Positions 25,878-34,643 of a stretch of DNA of 53,605 nt are shown piece after piece (position 1 is the first letter of the stretch; every line of letters starts with the position of its first letter). Location of the stretch: positions 1 to 53,605 of the forward strand of contig CAZOAR010000019.1 of NCBI GenBank assembly GCA_964577985.1. The letters run 5' to 3'. Origin of the DNA: CAZOAR01 sp964577985 (GTDB taxonomy: Bacteria > Gemmatimonadota > CAZMKB01 > CAZNLH01). The notes under the pieces are model-generated. The model searched no databases and had not been told where the DNA came from. It was given only the letters and a program-made list of their open reading frames with translations. The position numbers and the translations under genes were made by a program.

Positions 25878-26244
25878 AATGCTCCTCTGCAACAGGCTGC
25901 GGGAGAGAAGTCAGCCGCTCCGTGCAAGCCTTTCCTCGTGAGGTATTATTTCTCGTCAGGACCGGACTGTGACCAGTCGCTCCTGATTCGGACGCTTTCT
26001 GCCGGCAGGAGACGCTCCTCCCGGGCTGACCGTGGGCTGGTAACCTCCTGATGATACCGTAACGCCGCGTGTTTGTCAACCAGCCATCAGATTTTTCTTG
26101 ATTCCGTGTCGTCGCGACGCGAGATTTCCCCGTGTAAGAGAGTAGCGCGATCGACTTTGTTCTCTGCACGGGAAGTAATCCACGCCTGCAGACGAGGATA
26201 TTCGCTTTTGGCGCTGATACTTTACAGTCTATGGGAAAGGTCAA
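25878..26244. other. divergent intergenic region with cph leader
   Basis: Holds the minus-strand cph promoter and its roughly 165-base untranslated leader. The leader includes a short hairpin (AGGAG-CGT-CTCCT on the minus strand). No coding sequence is convincing. No good promoter is evident for the plus-strand phosphatase. Confidence 0.5.
26051..26079 (-). promoter_or_regulatory. sigma-70 promoter of cyanophycin operon
   Basis: Minus-strand TTGACA at 26074-26079 and TATCAT at 26051-26056 with the ideal 17-base spacer. Confidence 0.7.
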
Positions 26245-26691
26245 ATGATCTGGCTCAGCGAGCAGGTTGCCGTCTCAGGCGAGGAAATTTCTGAGAACAA
26301 CTGGGCGGTTCTTACCGCGCGGAGTGGCTTCACAGCGGTAGTCAACCTCAGACATGAGTACCAGGATGTTTTTTCATCTCCACTCCCTGTCGCCTATCTA
26401 TGGCTTCCCGTTACAGATTTCACAGATCCCACGCTCGAGCAGTTGTTCATGGGGTCGCAGTTCATCGATACCGCGGTACGGGCAGGCAACAAGGTGTTAA
26501 TCCACTGCAAACTGGGTATAGGCCGTTCTCCCACGCTGGCGGCGGCATACCTTGTCTGGACAGGATGCCCGGTGGATGAGGCGCTCCGCATAATCAAGGA
26601 GCGTTCCGCCGGGATCAGCCAGCCGATAGTCGACCAGAGGACATTGCATGAGTTCGCGTCTTTTCTCGATGAAAAGGCCTCTTTCGGATAA
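26245..26691 (+). CDS. dual-specificity protein phosphatase family
   Basis: 148 residues. The CX5R signature is HCKLGIGRS, with Cys88 as nucleophile and Arg94 binding phosphate; Asp58 in PVTDFTDP is a candidate general acid. It resembles bacterial DSP/Tyr phosphatases of about 150 residues. AAAGG precedes the ATG. Cytoplasmic; substrate not known. A small membrane protein follows 26 bases later. Confidence 0.85.
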   Translation: MIWLSEQVAVSGEEISENNWAVLTARSGFTAVVNLRHEYQDVFSSPLPVAYLWLPVTDFTDPTLEQLFMGSQFIDTAVRAGNKVLIHCKLGIGRSPTLAAAYLVWTGCPVDEALRIIKERSAGISQPIVDQRTLHEFASFLDEKASFG

Positions 26692-26717
26692 CCCGATCAA
26701 CGATAGGAGGATAAGTG

Positions 26718-26930
26718 ATGACCAGTAGAGGGGACATGTTCGGCGTCTTCGCCCTGTCGAGCGCTATATGCAGTCATCTCCTGACGAGGGACCATTTCAA
26801 CACCGACAAAAGCTGGTATGAGAACAAGTGGTTCTGGGCGGGATTTTTTGGCAGTCTGCCCGCGCTAGTCGCCATTATTGCCCATATTTTCTTTTGCAGA
26901 GAGAAACCGGAGGGCGTGACAGAGAAGTAG
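26718..26930 (+). CDS. small membrane protein, unknown
   Basis: About 70 residues with one strong hydrophobic helix (FWAGFFGSLPALVAIIAHIFF) near the C terminus and a Lys/Glu-rich tail. ATG 26718 is preceded by AGGAGG at seven bases, a very good ribosome site, which is the main reason to accept it. I do not recognise the family. Confidence 0.6.
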   Translation: MTSRGDMFGVFALSSAICSHLLTRDHFNTDKSWYENKWFWAGFFGSLPALVAIIAHIFFCREKPEGVTEK

Positions 26931-27051
26931 CGGCATTCCTGACGCCCCTCTCCATCTGTGCCGTGCCACTTGCGCACGACGGCCGGGGTATTATTTCTAT
27001 ATGCGTAACTCATAATGCAGGTCGTATCTCCACTTCCGATAAGGAGGACAC

Positions 27052-27885
27052 GTGGACGATGGTCTCATAAGATACACAGATCAAGGGCTCGCTCTCCTGA
27101 TGAACTACGGGCCAAAACTGCTTCTGGCACTCATCACTCTTTTCGCCGGCCTGTGGATTATCAAGTTTATCGTCAGAGGAACCGACAGAACACTGGCGAG
27201 AAAGGAGATAGATCCGTCTCTTCAATCCTTTGTGACGAGCCTCTCGCGGATTCTGCTGAAGGCGCTCCTTTTTATAACCGTCGTAAGCATGATCGGGATA
27301 CAGGTAACATCGTTCATCGCTATTCTCGGTGCCGCAGGCCTTGCAGTCGGCATGGCCCTCTCGGGGACGCTTCAGAATTTCGCGGGCGGCGTCATGATTC
27401 TGATCTTCAAACCGTTCGCCATTGGAGATGTAATAGAAGCACAAGGGTTTATTGGTTCAGTAAGTGAGATCCGCATTTTCAATACGATCCTCAAAACGCC
27501 AGACAACAAGACGATAATCATACCGAACGCGCCTCTTTCGACGAACTCGCTGGTGAACTACTCGACCGAACCGACAAGGAGAGTGGACCTGGTATTCGGG
27601 ATAGGATATGAGGACAGTGTGGACAAGGCGAAGGAAGTGATGCAGGGTATCGTGTCGTCCGATGGCAGGATACTCAAGGATCCGGAGGCGTTTATCGCCG
27701 TATCGGAGCTCGCGGACAGTTCCGTGAACTTTGTTCTCAGGGCCTGGGTGAAGTCTGCGGATTACTGGGGTGTGTACTTTGACACTATCGAAACGGTAAA
27801 GAAAGAGTTCGACCGGCAGGGTCTCTCTATTCCTTATCCCCAGCAGGATCTGCACCTCTTCCACGCCGATGCTCCGTCTGCCTGA
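27052..27885 (+). CDS. small-conductance mechanosensitive channel MscS family
   Basis: 277 residues. Three N-terminal hydrophobic helices; the pore helix region GAAGLAVGMALSGTLQNFAGGVMIL has the Gly/Ala packing of MscS TM3, followed by the beta domain KPFAIGDVIEAQGFIGSVSEI and the C-terminal domain. Length matches the core MscS of E. coli. It relieves turgor during osmotic downshock. The GTG start is supported by AAGGAGG five bases upstream. A -10-like TATTAT occurs upstream but lacks a good -35. Confidence 0.93.
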   Translation: MDDGLIRYTDQGLALLMNYGPKLLLALITLFAGLWIIKFIVRGTDRTLARKEIDPSLQSFVTSLSRILLKALLFITVVSMIGIQVTSFIAILGAAGLAVGMALSGTLQNFAGGVMILIFKPFAIGDVIEAQGFIGSVSEIRIFNTILKTPDNKTIIIPNAPLSTNSLVNYSTEPTRRVDLVFGIGYEDSVDKAKEVMQGIVSSDGRILKDPEAFIAVSELADSSVNFVLRAWVKSADYWGVYFDTIETVKKEFDRQGLSIPYPQQDLHLFHADAPSA

Positions 27886-28078
27886 GCGGAAGCGCTGCAG
27901 ACGGCGCGGCCATCATCGCAGCCAGGCCACGACTTCAGCGACAGGGGTAGCGGTGGCAGACTGTCCGCCCGGCACCATGGCCCCTCTAACGCCTTTTGCG
28001 TGGAGTCCGGGGACTGTCTCGATGCTTGTTATCGGAGGAGCCAGGAGGGGCCTGCTTTTAGAATGAGTTGTCTCCAGT

Positions 28079-28801
28079 ATGCGGGACCTTTGTATCGTCA
28101 AGACAGGAGAAACCTTTACGCCTCTGTCTAAACGACGTGGCGATTTCGAGGAGTGGATCGAGGCCTCACTACGGCTCGACCCCATCGCCATACGGGTGGT
28201 CGAGGTATACAAAGGAGATAGACTACCGGATCCCGCACTTTTTTCCGGCGTGGTGATCACAGGCTCCAATGCCATGGTGACCGATCGCGTGGCGTGGAGT
28301 GAGCACACTGCCTCCTGGCTTCCATCCGTTCTCGAGACGGGTACTCCCCTCCTCGCCATTTGTTACGGACACCAGCTTCTGGCCCACGGGACCGGGGGCA
28401 TAGTAGGGCTGAACCCGCGTGGGTCCGAGGTGGGAACCGTGGAGATCCGCCTGAGTGATGCGGCGGACGGCGACCCTCTCTTTGGATCTCTTCCACATAT
28501 GATTCGCGTCCACGTCAGCCACTTTCAGTCTGTTCTCACGCCGCCCGCGGGCGCCACGATCCTTGCCGCGAGCGTCAGGGATCCCCACCACGCATTCTCA
28601 TACGGACCGCGCGCATGGAGCGTGCAGTTCCACCCGGAGTTCGACGCGGACATCGCACACGCCTACATAGACCAGTATTCCGACGCGATCCGCGCAGAGG
28701 GAACAGACCCTGAGAGTTCGCATGGGCAGGTTGAGGACACACCCTGGGGCGAGATGATTCTCAATCGATTCGGTGATATCGTACTGCGGGAAGATGGATA
28801 G
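28079..28801 (+). CDS. class I glutamine amidotransferase (GMP synthase-like)
   Basis: 240 residues. Nucleophile Cys95 in AICYGHQLLA and the His185/Glu187 pair in VQFHPEF form the glutaminase triad. The stretch VVITGSNAMVTD is also typical. A stand-alone amidotransferase of the COG0518 type; such proteins hydrolyse gamma-glutamyl compounds or feed ammonia to an unknown partner. The ribosome site before ATG 28079 is weak. The 193 bases upstream contain no clear gene. Confidence 0.85.
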   Translation: MRDLCIVKTGETFTPLSKRRGDFEEWIEASLRLDPIAIRVVEVYKGDRLPDPALFSGVVITGSNAMVTDRVAWSEHTASWLPSVLETGTPLLAICYGHQLLAHGTGGIVGLNPRGSEVGTVEIRLSDAADGDPLFGSLPHMIRVHVSHFQSVLTPPAGATILAASVRDPHHAFSYGPRAWSVQFHPEFDADIAHAYIDQYSDAIRAEGTDPESSHGQVEDTPWGEMILNRFGDIVLREDG

Positions 28802-28828
28802 GTTTTCAGCAGCGCCGGACTTGATCAG

Positions 28829-30265
28829 TCAGTCGTACAGTTGATCCATTAACGCCTGGTAGGCTATCATCAGCTTCTGATAGGTCAGCGCGTTCGAGGC
28901 GTAGAGCAGCTTCGCGTTTTGTTCGTTGTCACGGCTCTGAATGACGAAGGTCAATTCTCCCCGCCCCTGGTTGTAGAGCTTCACCTCCTCAACCGTCCTC
29001 TCGCGAGCCGACTCTATCTGTTCCCTGTTCAAATCGAGCACCTTTGTCAACTCCCCAAGCTGTATGTGAATATCTGTGAGTTGAGCGACGAGTGTCAGGG
29101 TCATATCCTCAAGTGCCTTCTCCAGTTTCGCTATCTCGAGGTCGGTTTTTGCTATCTTGTGCTTCGTCAACCGGTTGCCAAGCGGGTAGCTGAATCGCAG
29201 TCCGATCATCGCGTCCGGCTTATCCATCTTGAAGGAGCCTGGGTAATCCTCCTCGGCGTTCTTCACGTTGACCTGAGTCACAATGGAAAGGTCCGGCCTG
29301 GCCGTGTTCTCGTAGCCGCGCCGTGAATACCTTGTCTGCCTCAGCCGTATGTCGAGGGCCTGAATGAGCCTGGAGTCGGCCTTCAACTGCTTCACTTCCT
29401 CCGCGAGCGGGCGCTGTTCGGCTACCTGATAGAGTGGATATTCAGGCACCAGGTTGTAGAGCTCGTCGTTCATCGCCAGGACGGCGAGTTCCGCCTGTAG
29501 AGACTTCCAGCGCGACTCTATCAGCATTTGCTCCTGTTCCCAGAAACGGACAGCGTCTCCGGCCCTTATCACATCTGCCTTATCGACCAGGTTTGCTTCC
29601 CTCTTCCTGTTTGTCCGATCCAGCTCCTCCTCACTCAGCCTCAGGCGTTCCTGGACAATCCTCTTCTGCTCGGTGAGAAAGACCCAGTCCATGAACTGCT
29701 GCGCCGAGCGGGCAAGAAAGTCCTCCCGGTTTTCCAGGGACTGGACCCGGGAGAATTCAACGTCATACTCCTTCAGGTCGTGGCGCAGTCGGTCGAGAAA
29801 CCCGCTCCTGTTTCGCAGCAGAGGATGAGCGTAGGTAAGCGCGACCTGATTCTGGTAAAAAAGATCAGGGATACCGAAAACCGGATCAATATCAAACGAT
29901 GCGCGATAAGTCGAATATGTCGCGGAAAGCCGCCCACCGGTCTTCCAGAAGGTTCTCTCTACTCCACCTTCAAAAGCAATGGCATCTGTCTTCTCCGGGC
30001 TGGCAATAGCGATGGCCGGCTCCTCGCGCGAGAGACTGAGGGAAGAGAGGATGTTCCAGTCTTCGGCGCCGCTCAGGCTGTTCAGCTCTTCGCTCTCAAT
30101 ACGGGAGGAAAGCTCCTCCATTTCAAAGACGGGGTGGACCCGCTGGAGTTGCTCGAGAAACTCCCCGCGCGTAATCGTCTGTGCCTTTATCACCGCCGGC
30201 AGGAGACATAACCCTCCGACAAGCGGCAGAGATACAATGGCCAATCTCATTTGCAGCTTCTCCAT
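28829..30265 (-). CDS. TolC-family outer membrane protein
   Basis: 478 residues with a signal peptide ending KAQT. The long helical segments with coiled-coil character (about 160-240 and 345-470) and the beta-barrel stretches (for example DAMIGLRFSYPLGN) fit the TolC fold: a trimeric outer-membrane channel with a periplasmic tunnel. AAAGG lies eight bases before ATG 30265; ATG 30250 is also possible. No adjacent membrane-fusion or inner-membrane pump gene is present. A 42-residue open frame lies directly upstream, and two FlgD-domain secreted proteins lie upstream of that. Confidence 0.88.
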   Translation of the reverse strand: MEKLQMRLAIVSLPLVGGLCLLPAVIKAQTITRGEFLEQLQRVHPVFEMEELSSRIESEELNSLSGAEDWNILSSLSLSREEPAIAIASPEKTDAIAFEGGVERTFWKTGGRLSATYSTYRASFDIDPVFGIPDLFYQNQVALTYAHPLLRNRSGFLDRLRHDLKEYDVEFSRVQSLENREDFLARSAQQFMDWVFLTEQKRIVQERLRLSEEELDRTNRKREANLVDKADVIRAGDAVRFWEQEQMLIESRWKSLQAELAVLAMNDELYNLVPEYPLYQVAEQRPLAEEVKQLKADSRLIQALDIRLRQTRYSRRGYENTARPDLSIVTQVNVKNAEEDYPGSFKMDKPDAMIGLRFSYPLGNRLTKHKIAKTDLEIAKLEKALEDMTLTLVAQLTDIHIQLGELTKVLDLNREQIESARERTVEEVKLYNQGRGELTFVIQSRDNEQNAKLLYASNALTYQKLMIAYQALMDQLYD

Positions 30266-30277
30266 TACGGGGACCTT

Positions 30278-30406
30278 TCAGGGGGCAGGATTCTTCTCGG
30301 GACGCACGACATCCGTCTGTGCGAAAGGGCGATACTCAGCCGGTGCTGCGTAGAGATCATCGTGCAGTCGACTCAAGGAGTACACCCGGGTATCCTCAAC
30401 GTCCAT
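30278..30406 (-). CDS. small open frame upstream of TolC gene
   Basis: A 42-residue frame, ATG 30406 to TGA 30278, with AGGA about five bases before the ATG. It starts shortly after the stop of the upstream FlgD-domain gene and ends 12 bases before the TolC ATG. The peptide is polar, with YAAPAEYRPF and a Pro-rich end, no signal and no membrane helix. It could be a short real gene, a translational coupler, or chance. Confidence 0.35.
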   Translation of the reverse strand: MDVEDTRVYSLSRLHDDLYAAPAEYRPFAQTDVVRPEKNPAP

Positions 30407-30424
30407 GCGGGTCCTGTTATGCCA

Positions 30425-31528
30425 CTACTTGGCCATCACCATCTTGCGGGTCATGCTCTCCCCGCCCGAGGTGAGTCGATAGAGATAGATTCCGGACGGC
30501 AGCGTTTCTCCACGGTCGTTTCTGCCGTCCCACGACACTGTATACGTCCCCGGTGCCCTGGGGCCTGATATGATGGCCCTCACCTTTTCGCCTCGAAGCG
30601 TGAAGACGGAAAGCTCTGCCGTGCCACCCACACCATCCGGCACCGTGAATGTGATGTCTGTCCTCGGGTTGAATGGGTTGGGTGTGTTCTGAGAGAGCTG
30701 GAAGGCAAGAGGGATCTTTGCGTGCCCACCTCCGTCCCCGATGCCCAGGCCGTGTCCGGTGGTGACCCTGACCATCTGGGCCGTGGTGAAATTCGGGTTT
30801 GTCTCTCCATCCACCGACTCAATTTCGACGATGTCGAGTGGGTCACTCGCCAGCCAGTGATATGATATCGTGGCCGTAGTGTCTGAACTCTGTGATGGTG
30901 GCTCACCTACTATGTAAAGCGATGTGTCGTAGGATACGGCCCTCAGGGCGGCATATGTCCCGCCAGGCGCAGAAACCGTGCCGAAGGCGTCGACACTCCA
31001 GTGACTGCTCTCTACGTCCATTATGGGTATTCCCATCACCGTGTCGACCATCGTCAGGCCCCAGGACCACGACGAGCCCATTGAAACCGGCAGTGGCACC
31101 TGAAGGGTCGGATCGTAGGCAAAGGAAAAGGACGTATCAGGAGTATCAATTCCCATTCCCACTATTTCCAGCAGCGTGCTGACGATCCTCATGTACTGAT
31201 AATCGTCTTCGGAAGACCCTTCGTCTGACGATCTCTTGCAGTAATTTGCTGTCGGAAAATCTGAGACGAACGGTGTTGTACTCAACTCGACGACTTCTTC
31301 CAGTTCCGTATTCGGCGTGTCGTATGAAGTGAAATCCCAGTTTTGTGGCCCTCCCGTCGATCCGGGGTCGACGGCGTACAGGCTGTCATCGGCCGTCCCC
31401 CACCTCGCCCAGGATCCTGTTGGTCTCACAATGTCGGAGCTTGTGATGGTAATCTGAGCGGTAAGCGCCGTGGGTAGAAGAATCGCGGCCAGAAGAGTGA
31501 TCCCCGGGAAATATGACTGCCTGTTCAC
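30425..31528 (-). CDS. secreted protein with FlgD-like C-terminal sorting domain (paralog 2)
   Basis: About 367 residues. The GTG start at 31528 has AGGAGG five bases upstream and leads straight into a signal peptide (FPGITLLAAILLPTALTAQ). The body is beta-rich with repeated D-T-S and GSTGGPQNWDFTSY segments and no catalytic motif I recognise. The last 90 residues are a FlgD-Ig/type A sorting-like domain: NTPNPFNPRTDITF, LSVFTLRGEKV, SWDGRNDRGETLPSGIYLYRL and the terminal MTRKMVMAK. Such domains direct secretion to the surface in FCB bacteria. It is a close paralog of the neighbouring gene, of identical length. Confidence 0.85.
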   Translation of the reverse strand: MNRQSYFPGITLLAAILLPTALTAQITITSSDIVRPTGSWARWGTADDSLYAVDPGSTGGPQNWDFTSYDTPNTELEEVVELSTTPFVSDFPTANYCKRSSDEGSSEDDYQYMRIVSTLLEIVGMGIDTPDTSFSFAYDPTLQVPLPVSMGSSWSWGLTMVDTVMGIPIMDVESSHWSVDAFGTVSAPGGTYAALRAVSYDTSLYIVGEPPSQSSDTTATISYHWLASDPLDIVEIESVDGETNPNFTTAQMVRVTTGHGLGIGDGGGHAKIPLAFQLSQNTPNPFNPRTDITFTVPDGVGGTAELSVFTLRGEKVRAIISGPRAPGTYTVSWDGRNDRGETLPSGIYLYRLTSGGESMTRKMVMAK

Positions 31529-31590
31529 CTTGACCTCCTTCTTCAGGTCATGGAAGAGATGCTTCTTGTTCGCTAATCGCATTCTATTTC

Positions 31591-32694
31591 CTATTTGGCC
31601 ATCACCATCTTGCGGGTCATACTCTCCCCGCCCGAGGTGAGTCGATAGAGATAGATACCCGACGGGAGGGCTTCTCCCCTGTCGTTTCTGCCGTCCCATG
31701 ACACGGTGTATGTACCGGGGGTTTTTGAGCCTGATAGAATACTCCTTACCTTCTCACCGCGAAGTGTAAAGACGGAAAGCTCCGTGTCCCCGCCAGCGTC
31801 TTCAGATATTGTAAACGAAATATCCGTCCTCGGGTTGAACGGGTTCGGCGTGTTCTGGGAGAGCCTGAAGGCTCGGGGCGTCTTGACCTCTCCACCACTG
31901 TCACCTATCCCCGTGCCATGCTGACCGGCTATCTCTATCCAGGCGGCGTCAGTGAAATTCGGATTTGTCTCGTCCTCCTGTGATTCCACTTCCGCTACAA
32001 AGATCGGGTCGTCGCTGTACCATGTGTACCCGATGCATGTCGTCGTGTCGGAGAACACAAAGGGAGGGATTCCGAACTCGGTGATCGTGGTGTCATATTC
32101 GGCGACTCGGAGCACCTGATACGATCCACCGGGAACCTGCATCGTACCATAGGCGTCCACTGTCTCGCTGCTCCGGTCAATCGTGGACGATGTAAAACCC
32201 ATTATAGTGTCCGTGTATGCGAGTTCCAGGACCCACGAGGAACCCATCGAAATCGGTAACGGGATCTGGCCCATCGTATCGTAGTGCTGGACGAAGCTTG
32301 TGTCCATCGCCGCGAGTCCGAACCCCAGAAACCCCCAGAAGCCAGACTCCACACGCGTATATTGAAAGTTCTCCTCAGACATTCCGGCGAACATGAACTC
32401 GAGACAGAAGTTCGAAGTCGGAAAATCGGAGGCGAATGGAGTACTGCTCGTGTTGACGATCTCTATGCTGCTCGAATCAGGGGTTTGATACGAGGTGAAG
32501 TCCCACGTCTGAGGTCCGCCGGTGGATCCAAGATCGACAGTGTGTGATCCATAGTCGGTGCTCGAAAGATCCATATGGTACCCGACAGGTTTCAATATGT
32601 CGGAACTCGTGATAGTGATCTGAGCCGCAAGCCCGACGGGCAGAAGAAGTGCGACCGAAAGAGCGACACCCATAACAGACGAAAGTTTTTTCAC
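31591..32694 (-). CDS. secreted protein with FlgD-like C-terminal sorting domain (paralog 1)
   Basis: About 367 residues, GTG start at 32694 with AGGAGG five bases upstream, signal peptide SVALLLPVGLAAQ. After the signal, QITITSSDI-KPVG mirrors paralog 2 (QITITSSDIVRPTG), and the GSTGGPQTWDFTSY block recurs. The same C-terminal sorting domain ends in MTRKMVMAK. The body contains no catalytic motif that I can name. It is likely surface-exposed or released. The following gene begins 62 bases downstream, with the same strand and similar sequence, so these are a tandem duplicate. Confidence 0.85.
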   Translation of the reverse strand: MKKLSSVMGVALSVALLLPVGLAAQITITSSDILKPVGYHMDLSSTDYGSHTVDLGSTGGPQTWDFTSYQTPDSSSIEIVNTSSTPFASDFPTSNFCLEFMFAGMSEENFQYTRVESGFWGFLGFGLAAMDTSFVQHYDTMGQIPLPISMGSSWVLELAYTDTIMGFTSSTIDRSSETVDAYGTMQVPGGSYQVLRVAEYDTTITEFGIPPFVFSDTTTCIGYTWYSDDPIFVAEVESQEDETNPNFTDAAWIEIAGQHGTGIGDSGGEVKTPRAFRLSQNTPNPFNPRTDISFTISEDAGGDTELSVFTLRGEKVRSILSGSKTPGTYTVSWDGRNDRGEALPSGIYLYRLTSGGESMTRKMVMAK

Positions 32695-33089
32695 GCGATC
32701 CTCCTCTTTTGGTTGCGCAGGAAACGCCGTCCAATTCCTGTTCCTGCGGTGAGCGATTGAATCATGCGGCAAAATGTCCTCTCCAGTCGACCAGCTACCC
32801 CGGTGCCACAGGCGATTGCGTGTTGCCCGTCATTCGCAAATGTTGTCAGGCGTTATGGCCTGTCCATGGTCATTTCCGTCAGCCGGAAATCCAGCCGCGG
32901 AGGACACCGGATGGGCGAGCATGACAGGCTGGTATCTCCTCCAGGCACTCCGGCGATTCTACCTGGTGTTATGCATTAATATCGCGTTGCCGCTGAACAA
33001 TTGCAAGAAAAAGGAACTGAGACAGGAAAAACACGACGTGGAACCGTGAAGCGTAGCGGAATCGGTCGGTGGTAATGCGCGCCGGAGTC
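32695..33089. other. intergenic region
   Basis: Between the HAF gene end and the FlgD-domain genes. A weak minus-strand promoter candidate is TTGCAA (33000-33005) with GATATT (32977-32982), spacer 17, but it is almost 290 bases from the start. No gene or clear terminator is seen. Confidence 0.35.
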
Positions 33090-34271
33090 TCAGGGACCGA
33101 TCCTCGGCCTTTGCATAAGGTAGGCACGGGGCAGTCCATTCAGCAGGCCCGTTCCCACTATCTGGCCTCTGTCGTTGATGGCCGAAGCACCTGTCAGGAC
33201 CCAGCCGGATCCCTCCGGCAGAAGATCATTGAGATCCTGGATTCCGTCGGTCGCGCTCCAGATAATAGCGCTGGAAACACCGCCGAGATATCCTTCCCCC
33301 ACGACCACTCCATGATTGTTTATCTCACGTGGAAAAACCGTCTCGAACTGGCCGAGTCCGAGATTGGTCCACACGCTGTCCTGGTAGAGATACGGATAGA
33401 GCGAATCCTGCATGGTGCTGGCCCAGCCGACAACTACTCCCGAATCATTCAGCGCGATCCCCTCCGCGGACAGGCTTCCTCCTGGAAACCAGCTTTCGTC
33501 CGGTAACCCCACATCGGTTAACACGTCACCGTCCCAGCGAATCACGTGGTGGGGTCCGCCGGGATACGTCTCCGCGGATCCCACGGATTGACCTGCCTGG
33601 TTAATGTCGTAGCCCCAGCTCTCCAGACCGGTGTCAATGGTCCCGAGGTCCGTCATCACGAAGGCTTCCCACAGGAAGGCGTGGTGGTCGCCGGATGGTG
33701 TTGCGGCCACACCGATGATCTGCCGGTTGTCATTTATCCTCTTAGCCTCGCAGAGGGGAGTAATCGAGCCCCCAAGCGTTCCGATCTCTATGGTTGTCCC
33801 GTCATATAGCCATAGACAAGGACGATTGTTGAAGGGTCCCGAATCCGGGGGAGCCCACACGGTTGCTCCGACAAGGTCACCCAGCTTGTTGATCCCGAGG
33901 GCGTATCCCCCGGTGCTGCCCGGGACGTCGTGGCCAAAGTCGGTCATGACCCCGTCCTCCCATCGGTATGGATGGTAGTGATAGCTGCTGTCTACTGGCT
34001 CTCCATGCCAGTATCCGAACGAGGCACCCGCGACGACACCGTTCCTGTTTATGTCATTTGCCACTGTCGTGTCGTTCCGGAGCGTACCGAGGTCTCTTAT
34101 GCGATAGCCTGTCGAGACGATTCCGTGGCCGCTGTCATCGGCGGGAGGATAAATAGTAACACCCTGGATTTGAAAAATCTCGTCCCCGGCGGCGACACCC
34201 GCAGAACAGATTTGCGGATGACCGAGTAGAATCAACGCCACAGCCGCCACGGATAATGTCTTTCGGTGCAT
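33090..34271 (-). CDS. secreted HAF-repeat protein
   Basis: 393 residues with signal peptide (AALILLGHPQICSAG). The body is a run of HAF-type repeats, each carrying the pattern of an IN/IND segment with D-x-G-x-V-V-G, for example INDNRQIIGVA, LNDSGVVVGW, INNHGVVVGEG and INDRGQIVGTG, with DLGTL-like strands between. HAF repeats are predicted beta-structures of unknown function in secreted proteins. No sorting domain is seen at the C terminus. A strong promoter lies upstream (34352-34380). Confidence 0.85.
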   Translation of the reverse strand: MHRKTLSVAAVALILLGHPQICSAGVAAGDEIFQIQGVTIYPPADDSGHGIVSTGYRIRDLGTLRNDTTVANDINRNGVVAGASFGYWHGEPVDSSYHYHPYRWEDGVMTDFGHDVPGSTGGYALGINKLGDLVGATVWAPPDSGPFNNRPCLWLYDGTTIEIGTLGGSITPLCEAKRINDNRQIIGVAATPSGDHHAFLWEAFVMTDLGTIDTGLESWGYDINQAGQSVGSAETYPGGPHHVIRWDGDVLTDVGLPDESWFPGGSLSAEGIALNDSGVVVGWASTMQDSLYPYLYQDSVWTNLGLGQFETVFPREINNHGVVVGEGYLGGVSSAIIWSATDGIQDLNDLLPEGSGWVLTGASAINDRGQIVGTGLLNGLPRAYLMQRPRIGP

Positions 34272-34351
34272 ACTTCCCTCTCTTTTCGTCGATTGCTCAG
34301 TCGACCTGTGTGAACCGGATGTTCAAATAGAAGCATAAGTACGAATATTGT

Positions 34352-34380
34352 ATTGTACCATGTTCAAAAAACGTTGTCAA
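34352..34380 (-). promoter_or_regulatory. sigma-70 promoter of HAF gene
   Basis: Minus-strand TTGACA at 34375-34380 and TACAAT at 34352-34357 with a 17-base spacer, about 80 bases before the ATG. Confidence 0.75.
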
Positions 34381-34572
34381 GCCGATGCCCGGTGCTCTGA
34401 CGCCGCTGGAAGGGGAACCAGGGAGTCGGTCCCGATTGAAAGCAAATCCAGCCAGACCATCATCATGGGTTTCTTCGATGGAATAGAATACGGGAGAAAA
34501 CTCCGCGGCTTGAGGGCTCGCCGCCCATCTGGCCTGAGCAAATCTATGGAAATACATTGAGTTTCTGATGAG

Positions 34573-34601
34573 TTGACAAGTGGCGGAGTTGATGCTATAA
34601 T
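34573..34601 (+). promoter_or_regulatory. consensus sigma-70 promoter of VCBS gene
   Basis: TTGACA at 34573-34578, TATAAT at 34596-34601, 17-base spacer and a TGC extension before the -10, all matching consensus, 42 bases before the ATG. Confidence 0.85.
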
Positions 34602-34643
34602 GCAAATAGATGAGTCCGCCATGCGCGGGCAGGAGGTAAGATA

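Larger units (their letters stand above)
34272..34643. other. divergent intergenic region with two strong promoters
   Basis: This gap contains back-to-back promoters for the HAF gene (minus) and the VCBS gene (plus), listed separately. Nothing between them looks coding. Confidence 0.6.

Noticed and set aside
27913..28359. Minus-strand frame whose last 50 residues (GVRGAMVPGGQSATATP region) look protein-like.
   Set aside because: Most of it is antisense to the amidotransferase gene, it has no convincing start, and I know no family for its tail.
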